Shown one piece after another: positions 1 to 4,945 of a stretch of 6,683 nt of DNA. Where the stretch lies: NCBI GenBank assembly GCA_031268395.1, contig JAIRXI010000114.1:1-6683 (forward strand), written 5' to 3'. Each line of letters begins with the position of its first letter. The first letter of the stretch is position 1. A program made the position numbers and the translations under genes. Under the pieces are notes generated by a model, which saw nothing but the letters and a program-made list of their open reading frames with translations, did not search any database and was not told the origin of the DNA. This stretch comes from Tannerella sp. (GTDB taxonomy: Bacteria > Bacteroidota > Bacteroidia > Bacteroidales > Tannerellaceae).

Positions 1-145
1 CAATATATCATTCATTTCATCCGGAATCAACCAATTAAGCAAATGATCTGAAAAAATATATACACAAAAATTTTGACCGGTTGAAAAATGCCTGTGAATC
101 GGACGCTCGTTGCCCGTAGGGCATTCATATCAATAATGATATATT

Positions 146-200
146 GCGGTATGTGATTCGTGATGTAGGGGCAAGGCATGCCTTGCCCCTGCGAATCCGC
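146..200. repeat. Compound palindromic REP-like hairpin
   Basis: The core at 167-190 is a perfect 24-bp palindrome whose left half is AGGGGCAAGGCA. It is wrapped by two further matching arm pairs, ATTCG (156-160) with CGAAT (192-196) and GCGG (146-149) with CCGC (197-200), so the whole segment can fold into one interrupted stem. No T-run follows on either strand, so it is not a typical intrinsic terminator. The form fits dispersed intergenic palindromes (REP-like) common in Bacteroidota genomes. Membership of a specific family is inferred, as only one copy is in the window. Confidence 0.6.
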
Positions 201-370
201 CACAACGTTCGATCATGCAATGGAACGGATAAAACCTCCACGAGATTTTGATGTGTAGAGATCATATTGTTTTCTATTGACATGCAAGCCCTGACGGACT
301 ATGCCTGTGTCGAACTCGGATTAATCCGCATTTCATATATTGTTGATTCCTGTTTTTATATTCGATATAA

Positions 371-392
371 GGGCAGACACGCAGGTCTGCCC
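371..392. repeat. GGGCAGAC/GTCTGCCC hairpin repeat
   Basis: A perfect 8-bp inverted repeat, GGGCAGAC (371-378) and GTCTGCCC (385-392), encloses the 6-nt loop ACGCAG. Its GGGGCA/TGCCCC-like stem resembles the base of the hairpin at 146-200, so both could belong to the same broad class of dispersed intergenic palindromes. No T-run follows it, so a terminator role is unlikely. Confidence 0.5.
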
Positions 393-529
393 CGTTCGCC
401 GGTGACGCGGACAGGCGTATCCTCTCGCCCGATTGCGGGCGCCTTGCAACCCGTCTTTCCTTTATCTCCGAAGAGAAAATCAAGACAAGCGGATGGACAC
501 CGCCCCGGAATATGTCCGCCGTGCCCTCT

Positions 530-645
530 TTTTCGTCCACATTCCGTCCCAGCCGGGACGGGTGATTCTGCTGCGTTCCGTTTTCTACCAACATTCCGTC
601 CCTGGCCGGGACGGGCCACAGTGCATTGCGGACCGTTTTTTACCG
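530..645. repeat. Tandem pair of ~35-bp REP-like units plus a decayed third
   Basis: Two related units lie 52 bp apart. Each has a pyrimidine-rich lead (TTTTCGTCC or TTTTCTACCA), then ACATTCCGTCCC, a short loop and GGGACGGG. The stem CCGTCCC/GGGACGG is perfect in both: 544-550 with 555-561 (loop AGCC) and 596-602 with 608-614 (loop TGGCC). A third, decayed lead (CCGTTTTTTACC) begins near 632 without the hairpin. Loops and leads differ while stems are kept, which suggests selection on structure or copying of a structured element. A link to REP-type elements mobilised by a Y1 (RAYT) transposase encoded elsewhere is inference. Confidence 0.6.
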
Positions 646-741
646 GCAGAGCGTCTTCCTGGCACGACGGGGAAGTGTCTAATGGACATGTTGGGCTTAT
701 TTCGCGCGGGGTAAAGTGAATGAGAGGAACGGCAAAGCAAA

Positions 742-790
742 TTCGTTCATCGTTCATCGTTCATCATTCATCATTCATCGTTCATCGTTC
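742..790. repeat. Heptanucleotide tandem array (TTCATCR)n
   Basis: Six consecutive full 7-bp units at 746-787 read TTCATCG twice, TTCATCA twice and TTCATCG twice, with partial units on both sides (TTCG at 742-745 and TTC at 788-790). On the minus strand the unit reads YGATGAA and contains TGA. The stop codon of the beta-barrel gene (782-784) lies inside the unit at 781-787, so the array begins in that gene's last codons and continues downstream. Unit length is not a multiple of three. Internal A/G variants occur in adjacent pairs, consistent with slippage or unequal exchange. Confidence 0.85.
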
Positions 791-1549
791 CTTTGCGTGC
801 AGCCGGTAGCCGAGGCCGAGTGTTGCGCAGAAGTGGTGCATGTGGAAGGGGATGCCGGTGAAGTCGGCCGGGAAGGCCGGAGTCAGTCCCCAGGTCAGCT
901 GTCCTCTGGCGGCGAAGCGCCGGGAGAACTGCCATTCGCCGGCTGCCAGGAGACCGCTGTCGAAGCGTTGCTGCCGGTCTGAGAAGTCGAAGGAGGCCTG
1001 GTCGACGATTGTTTTTTCGCCCGTCGGACTGCCCTGGCGGATGTATCCGTCGGAGGCGGCGCCTTTGAAGCCGGGGCCGTAGAGGTAGCCTGCATAGATG
1101 CCGGCCTGCACTTCCCAGCGTTTGCCGAGGCGGCAGGTGGCGGCCAGCGGGAGGGTGAGGAAGGAGTTGTGTATCCGGGTGGTGTTGTTTCCCGTAAAGT
1201 TTCCGGTATACATTTCGCCGTTCATTTCGATTTCGGTATAGAGGTTCTTGACGCGGTCTTCGACCTCGAATCCTTTGTAGTCGAGGGCCAGCTGTATGGA
1301 GAGGCCCCAGCGGCTGTTCAGCCGGCGGATGGCTTCCAGGGCCACATGCGGGGAGACGGCGGGGGGCGAAAGGGTGATTGAGCGTATTTCTACGGGCAGG
1401 GGCATGGGAGCCATTCCGCCGAGGTTGAATCCGCCGTTGATTCGAAATTCCCATCCGGCCGGCGGTTCCTGTGCCGGGAGCAGGCACGGGAGCAGGCTCA
1501 GGGCTGTTATGGCGGCCCTGAGGGCGGCCTGTTTCAGTGTTTTTTTCAT
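782..1549 (-). CDS. PorT-like outer-membrane beta-barrel protein
   Basis: A 255-residue envelope protein, third gene of the operon. Residues 1-27 form a classical signal peptide: a basic start (MKKTLK), a hydrophobic core and a probable cut near LPAQ, typical of Bacteroidota exported proteins. The mature part is a run of alternating polar/aromatic strands with glycine-rich turns (for example EFRINGGFNLGG, QAGIYAGYLYG), and the C-terminus ends as a last strand, CATLGLGYRL. Size and pattern fit the PorT/OMP_b-brl_2 families of small barrels of about 8-10 strands. The fold is well supported; the function (channel, assembly or anchoring partner of the two lipoproteins) is unknown. The ATG start lies 4 nt after the upstream gene's TGA and has GGAGGA 8 nt before it. 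The stop codon lies within the heptamer array. Cysteine 22 lies inside the signal core and is not a lipobox. Confidence 0.85.
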   Translation of the reverse strand: MKKTLKQAALRAAITALSLLPCLLPAQEPPAGWEFRINGGFNLGGMAPMPLPVEIRSITLSPPAVSPHVALEAIRRLNSRWGLSIQLALDYKGFEVEDRVKNLYTEIEMNGEMYTGNFTGNNTTRIHNSFLTLPLAATCRLGKRWEVQAGIYAGYLYGPGFKGAASDGYIRQGSPTGEKTIVDQASFDFSDRQQRFDSGLLAAGEWQFSRRFAARGQLTWGLTPAFPADFTGIPFHMHHFCATLGLGYRLHAKER

Positions 1550-1553
1550 CCGG

Positions 1554-2666
1554 TCAGTCCTCCAATGTTTCGTAATAGAGGCTCAGGTTGTCCACGGTCA
1601 GGGAGTTGCCCGGGCGTCCTTCATAAAACTGTCCTCTGTGGCTGGATGCGCACACGATGGTCAGCTTGTAGCGCTGGTTTTTCAGTTCGTCCCACGAGAA
1701 GGGGGTCGGGAAGGCATAGTCGAAGGAGAGGTCGAAGAAGGCGGGCCTTCCGGTTACGATTTCCGTCTCTCCGATCCCGGCCCGTGCGATGATCTGGGGC
1801 GAATCGCCGATGTTGTCGCCATAGAGGAACTGTTCTTCTCCCTCGCCGGCTCTGAAGAGCAGGGCGTAGATGTCGCAGCGGTCGTGCCGTGTCCGGTCGC
1901 GGCTTCCGTCCGGCAGGATATAGTCTTCCGTGCCTTCCTGGAAGAGGTAGTATCCGGTGAAGCGGGCTGGCTTCCCGCTGTCGAAGGGGACGCCGAAGGA
2001 GGTGGATCGCAGGGGATTTGTCAGCCCCGTCAGGGCGTTGAAGCCGCCCAGGTAGGCCGAGCCGGCCATGCAGGGGATGACGACGGCGCCTCCGGCGATG
2101 CTGCCCGGGCCGACGACGGTCCGCAGTTCCATGGCGGCGCTTCCGTTGAGTGTCGCCCGGCGGACGGGATATTCGTCTGCCGGCCTGTCCGGACGGCTCC
2201 AGGCTATCGCTGCGCCGTTGTTGCTCGAATACCACTGCAGGGGGCCTTCTTTCGGGTTTTCGTACAGGAAGTTTGCGCCGGGACGGACCCAGGTTTCGAA
2301 GCCGAAGGTTTCCGGGAAATGCGCTACCTGCATGACGGCGTATCGTTTGAGATACTGCCGGCTCTCGGAAGTCACGTCGACGTAAAAGAGGGTGTCGTTT
2401 GCCTGGGGGCCGGGGATCCGTTCCCACGTTGCGCCCGGCGACACGTCGAGCCGTACAATGGCCGAGTCTCTCAGGCTGACGCCTGCCTTCGGATAGGCGA
2501 CGGCATAGTCATTATAGATTTCCACTTCTTCCGTGCGCAGGCTGTTTGCCGGGAAGACGAGCGAAAGGAGGTCTGCTTCCGGGTTTGGCGCTTCGTCGCG
2601 GATGCAGGAGGCGGCCGCCAGAAGCGCCGCCGCCATGATCAGGCGGCGGCGGTCAGGGAGGTTCAC
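1554..2666 (-). CDS. PCMD-domain surface lipoprotein
   Basis: A 370-residue predicted lipoprotein, second gene of the operon. Start is GTG, overlapping the previous gene's TAG by one base (TAGTG), with GGAGGA 8 nt upstream; the internal ATG at codon 11 lacks such a site. Residues 1-20 are a short signal with RRR and an alanine-rich core, then lipobox AASC with Cys21. The following IRDE is acidic, like the export signal of Bacteroidota surface lipoproteins. Residues ~30-115 look like an Ig-like beta module. Residues ~122-368 match the PCMD (putative carbohydrate metabolism) domain: GSAYLGGF 202-209, NPLRSTSFGVPF 217-228, GYY 238-240, DIYALLF 265-271, SSHRGQFYEG 341-350 and a closing strand SLTVDNLSLYYE. 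PCMD has no proven activity; glycan binding or processing is only suggested by the family name. The fold resembles carbohydrate-binding jelly rolls. Family assignment is confident, function is not. Confidence 0.88.
   Translation of the reverse strand: MNLPDRRRLIMAAALLAAASCIRDEAPNPEADLLSLVFPANSLRTEEVEIYNDYAVAYPKAGVSLRDSAIVRLDVSPGATWERIPGPQANDTLFYVDVTSESRQYLKRYAVMQVAHFPETFGFETWVRPGANFLYENPKEGPLQWYSSNNGAAIAWSRPDRPADEYPVRRATLNGSAAMELRTVVGPGSIAGGAVVIPCMAGSAYLGGFNALTGLTNPLRSTSFGVPFDSGKPARFTGYYLFQEGTEDYILPDGSRDRTRHDRCDIYALLFRAGEGEEQFLYGDNIGDSPQIIARAGIGETEIVTGRPAFFDLSFDYAFPTPFSWDELKNQRYKLTIVCASSHRGQFYEGRPGNSLTVDNLSLYYETLED
1558..1563 (-). promoter_or_regulatory. Ribosome binding site GGAGGA of the beta-barrel gene
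   Basis: On the minus strand GGAGGA lies inside the last codons of the PCMD gene, 8 nt before the ATG at 1549. This matches the classical Shine-Dalgarno distance and supports that start. It mirrors the site before the PCMD gene, in contrast to the SD-less first gene of the operon. Confidence 0.75.
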
Positions 2667-3127
2667 TACTTCTGTCCTCCAAAAGCGACCGGTATCTGTC
2701 CCAGTCCCGGGACGTCTACCGTAATCTGGATCAAGGCCTTCCCGCTCCCGTTGATCGTACCGGTCACATCCACCGGTATCAGCACCGGAACCTCTGCCGT
2801 ACCCATATTAAAGGTCGTACTGCCCGCTATCTGATACAGACTGCTGGAAAAGGTTACTGCCGTTCTGCACTCGATGTTGACGGGCAAAGCCATGACGGTT
2901 TCGTTCATCTTCAGGATGGCATGACTGTCGTCCTCACGCACAATTTCTATCTGTGCGTTACTGTCTTCGGCGCCGGGGACCGACAGAGTCCCACTGTATG
3001 TTCCGGCTATTGCCTGGGCGAAATTGTTATCTTCCACCTCTTTCTTGTCGTCGCAGGACGTGAATCCCGTACAGAGCGCCGACAAGCCTACCATTAAACC
3101 AACTAATTTACACTTCATCATAATCAT
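2666..3127 (-). CDS. Calycin-like domain lipoprotein
   Basis: A small predicted lipoprotein (153 residues from the first ATG), first gene of the operon. Three ATGs lie close together (3127, 3121, 3118). All give the same signal, and the last, beginning MKCKLVGLMVG, is equally plausible. The signal core is followed by FTSC at Cys25 and then DDKKE, an acidic stretch like the surface-export signal of Bacteroidota lipoproteins. The mature part is all beta: AGTYSGTLSVPG near residues 42-53, alternating strands, then a C-terminal VTGTINGSGKALIQITVDV and VAFGG. This pattern fits the Calycin_like family, a lipocalin-type barrel that may bind a small hydrophobic or sugar ligand. No ligand residues can be named. 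There is no Shine-Dalgarno site; the leader is very short, counted from the promoter at 3145-3178. Its stop overlaps the next gene's start by one base. Confidence 0.82.
   Translation of the reverse strand: MIMMKCKLVGLMVGLSALCTGFTSCDDKKEVEDNNFAQAIAGTYSGTLSVPGAEDSNAQIEIVREDDSHAILKMNETVMALPVNIECRTAVTFSSSLYQIAGSTTFNMGTAEVPVLIPVDVTGTINGSGKALIQITVDVPGLGQIPVAFGGQK
2675..2680 (-). promoter_or_regulatory. Ribosome binding site GGAGGA deciding the GTG start of the PCMD gene
   Basis: On the minus strand GGAGGA lies within the last codons of the calycin-like gene, 8 nt before the GTG at 2666. It is the main reason for preferring GTG over the in-frame ATG ten codons later. Together with the TAGTG overlap it suggests translational coupling of the two lipoprotein genes. 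Confidence 0.75.
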
Positions 3128-3144
3128 ATAATTTTATTCGGCTG

Positions 3145-3178
3145 CAAAGATACATCATTCTACATAAAAAACCTCAAA
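3145..3178 (-). promoter_or_regulatory. Bacteroidetes-type promoter of the three-gene operon
   Basis: Reading the minus strand, TTTG (3178-3175) is followed after 22 nt by TATCTTTGC (3152-3144). This matches the known primary-sigma pattern of Bacteroides, TTTG around -33 and TAnnTTTG around -7. Transcription would begin roughly at 3136-3140, only about 10-20 nt before the candidate ATGs, which explains the lack of a Shine-Dalgarno site for the first gene. Confidence 0.75.
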
Positions 3179-3246
3179 AATGTCCATCTCTTATTCGAAT
3201 GGGCGTAAAGAAAATCAAAATCCGGGGGGTTTGACGGGGATACAGA

Positions 3247-3276
3247 GTTGTATGTTATGAAAAAATCATACCTTCG
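3247..3276 (+). promoter_or_regulatory. Possible weak promoter of the DUF4988 lipoprotein gene
   Basis: TACCTTCG (3269-3276) differs by one base from TAnnTTTG and lies 26 nt before the ATG at 3303. A partial -33 match, GTTG (3247-3250), precedes it by 18 nt; a full TTTG at 3230-3233 is too far away. A small hairpin, TATGA/TCATA (3256-3270), overlaps the -7 box, and a run of six G lies at 3224-3229. The assignment is tentative. Confidence 0.35.
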
Positions 3277-3302
3277 CCGCATATTTTAATAACCAAACAT
3301 TG

Positions 3303-4838
3303 ATGAATATGATTAAGACTAAGTTCATTCTGGAGAGAAGCATCATCGGATGCGTGATACTGTTCTTCTTCGCACTGATTGTTTTTGCCGGCTGCGGGAA
3401 GGATTACGATGCTGACATAGACCGCCTGACAAGGAAAACCAATTCGCACGACACCGTGCTGAATACCCTGCAGGCGCAGATTACCGCTATTGAAAACCGC
3501 ATAGCGAATGCACAGTGGATTACGGGCGTAAGCACGTCGTCAACGGGATATACGATTCAGTTTAATAATGGGAGTGTCATTACGATCAACCACGGATCGC
3601 CCGGGACAGCCGCAGTGATATGGCAGATCGGCTCCGGCGCCATAACGGGCACCCGGACGGACAGTTTATGGCATCGCATTCTTCCGGACGGGACGATCGA
3701 AGCGACGGATGCCGTTGCCATCCCCCCCCGAGGACGCGACGGAGTGGACGGCACGCCCGGAAATCCCGTCCCGGTACGTGCCCCGGATATTGTCGACGGT
3801 TACTGGGTTACGTATGAATGGAACCCGTCGGCAAACGATTTCACCGAGACAAGCCATAGGGAGTATCCGATCGTGAGCGATCTTGTCGCCTACGTGACCG
3901 ACGACCCGTCCAACCCCAATCAGTGGCTTTTACGGGTAAAAAGGGGCGCAACGGGAGACGCCTACGAAAGCATTTTCCTTCCGAAGAATGCGGCGGCGCT
4001 TCCGGGAGGAGGAACCGTTACGCTGCTCGGCCACATATCCCCCCCCTACAACGCCTCAACTCTCTCCTTAAGCGCGATTGACACGTCTGTGCTGGTGGTG
4101 AAATACTGGTATCTGGATTCCGTCTACAACGTGAACCAGAGCACGAAACTGACGGAGTGGCAGGGCCGGAAACGCGTCCGTCCGACACAGCTGCTGAGCA
4201 CGCTGCCCAAGGAGCTGTCGCTCGTCCTTACCAGCGACATCATCCTTTCAAACGCCTGCAAGCTCAAAAACTCAAAGGGAGAAGCCCAGCGACTGGCGAT
4301 AAGCGCTCCCGTTGAATATACGGGGCTGCTGACGAAGGCCGAAAGCGTTTCCGGAGGGGCGGTCTACCTGGCAAACCTGTCCGTCGTCGACTCGACGTAT
4401 GCAACAATCGCCGACGTGACGGCGAACTTTGCAAACAAGTTTGTTCCGAACGCAGTTTATTATCTCGAAAACGAGGCCGGCATCAAGTCGAATTACGCGC
4501 CATTTTCGATCAGGCCTGAAAACCATTCGGCAGACGTCGTCGCAACAGTGGCAAACGTGACACGCCTTGTGGCTCCCGACGGTGGCTCGTTCAGCGTCAA
4601 TGCCGGAGCGGTGACGGTAACCATCAACACGGGATATACCGTTGGCTTTGAGGTAGCGAACGACCTCTATCTCTATGATTACAACATCGCAGATGGCAAC
4701 AGTACGGGAGATATTGACGTCTATCCCGCGGAAGGTTCGTTTGTGGCCAGACAGCCGGGGATTTATTCGCTGATCATCCGGAAACTTCTTGTTGACGGGA
4801 AGATACACGAAGAAACGATCAGTGTCATAGCCAACTGA
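3303..4838 (+). CDS. DUF4988 (PL29-type N-terminal module) surface lipoprotein
   Basis: A 511-residue predicted lipoprotein. The start is ATG 3303 or 3309; an in-frame TTG at 3300 is less likely. The signal core (15-29) leads to lipobox FAGC with Cys31, then GKDYDADI, an acidic surface-export-like stretch. Residues ~36-70 form a short coiled coil (I39, L42, L53, L56, I60, I63, I67). Next comes the hallmark of DUF4988/PL29 N-terminal domains, GYTIQFNNGSVITINHGSPG (82-101), and a short collagen-like GRDGVDGTPG (144-153). Residues ~160-511 are beta-rich, with no catalytic motif I recognise, so the actual function (adhesion, glycan binding or lyase accessory) is unknown. The N-terminal module occurs on many Bacteroidales surface proteins, not only lyases. 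The gene stands alone: divergent from the envelope operon and convergent with the transporter. Two C8 runs lie at codons ~140 and ~248. No Shine-Dalgarno is visible. Confidence 0.8.
   Translation: MNMIKTKFILERSIIGCVILFFFALIVFAGCGKDYDADIDRLTRKTNSHDTVLNTLQAQITAIENRIANAQWITGVSTSSTGYTIQFNNGSVITINHGSPGTAAVIWQIGSGAITGTRTDSLWHRILPDGTIEATDAVAIPPRGRDGVDGTPGNPVPVRAPDIVDGYWVTYEWNPSANDFTETSHREYPIVSDLVAYVTDDPSNPNQWLLRVKRGATGDAYESIFLPKNAAALPGGGTVTLLGHISPPYNASTLSLSAIDTSVLVVKYWYLDSVYNVNQSTKLTEWQGRKRVRPTQLLSTLPKELSLVLTSDIILSNACKLKNSKGEAQRLAISAPVEYTGLLTKAESVSGGAVYLANLSVVDSTYATIADVTANFANKFVPNAVYYLENEAGIKSNYAPFSIRPENHSADVVATVANVTRLVAPDGGSFSVNAGAVTVTINTGYTVGFEVANDLYLYDYNIADGNSTGDIDVYPAEGSFVARQPGIYSLIIRKLLVDGKIHEETISVIAN
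3722..3729 (+). repeat. C8 homopolymer tract inside the DUF4988 lipoprotein gene
   Basis: Eight consecutive C encode the end of Ile, Pro-Pro and the start of Arg just before the collagen-like GRDG segment. A one-base slip would truncate the protein near residue 140, after the coiled coil and first beta module. Confidence 0.9.
4039..4046 (+). repeat. Second C8 homopolymer tract inside the DUF4988 lipoprotein gene
   Basis: Eight C span the codons for Ser-Pro-Pro at residues ~246-248. Proline codons ending in C adjoin TCC here, although synonymous codons would break the run. A slip would shift the frame in the middle of the protein. Confidence 0.9.
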
Positions 4839-4849
4839 GCCGGGCGGCT

Positions 4850-4894
4850 AAAAAAAAGAGGGGGTGCCGGAATCCGGCATCCCCCTTTTTTTTT
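4850..4894. terminator. Bidirectional intrinsic terminator
   Basis: An A8 run (4850-4857), then GGGGG T GCCGG (4860-4870), loop AAT, CCGGC A T CCCCC (4874-4885) and T9 (4886-4894). The stem is about ten pairs, with one wobble or bulge at T4880. Because a T-run follows the stem on both strands, it can end the plus-strand lipoprotein transcript 12 nt after its TGA and the minus-strand transporter transcript about 50 nt after its TAA. Confidence 0.92.
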
Positions 4895-4910
4895 CAGACC
4901 ATCTTTGCCT

Positions 4911-4937
4911 GAAAGCAGGCCGTCAAAGCCTGCTTTC
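4911..4937. repeat. Perfect 10-bp hairpin after the transporter gene
   Basis: GAAAGCAGGC (4911-4920) and GCCTGCTTTC (4928-4937) are perfectly complementary around a 7-nt loop. On the minus strand it begins 8 nt after the transporter stop codon and lies upstream of the terminator at 4850-4894. No T-run follows it directly. It may protect the mRNA 3' end or be a dispersed palindrome. Confidence 0.65.
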
Positions 4938-4945
4938 GCTGTTTG

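Larger units (their letters stand above)
1..781. other. Gene-free, repeat-rich intergenic region
   Basis: No reading frame here resembles a real protein: the open frames are short, overlap on both strands and run straight through inverted repeats. The stretch holds a compound hairpin at 146-200, a second hairpin at 371-392, a pair of GTCCC/GGGAC hairpin repeats at 530-615 and a heptamer array at 742-790, each listed separately. Smaller structures are TGCCC/GGGCA at 111-123, ATATCA/TGATAT at 127-142 and the 12-bp palindrome CGGATTAATCCG at 317-328. The first ~100 bases are AT-rich and may flank a gene outside the window; all three plus-strand frames close by base 51, so no gene tail can be assigned. 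No intrinsic terminator with a T-run is visible downstream of the operon that ends at 782. Confidence 0.7.

Noticed and set aside
1..51. Possible tail of a plus-strand gene ending in TGA at 49-51
   Set aside because: All three plus frames are open for 11-16 codons in AT-rich DNA and none stands out, so no call is justified.
267..719. 150-codon frame and overlapping frames in the left intergenic region
   Set aside because: They read through several hairpin repeats, have atypical composition and compete with equally open frames on the other strand.
742..790. CRISPR-like array
   Set aside because: Units are 7 bp and directly adjacent with no spacers, so this is a simple tandem repeat.
1296..2834. 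A 512-codon plus-strand open frame antisense to the PCMD and barrel genes
   Set aside because: It is a shadow of GC-rich minus-strand genes: its protein has no recognisable domain, while the opposite strand carries signal peptides, domain motifs and ribosome sites.
3732..3764. Collagen-like domain in the DUF4988 lipoprotein
   Set aside because: Only about three Gly-X-Y triplets are present, too few for a collagen helix; it is a linker typical of this protein class.
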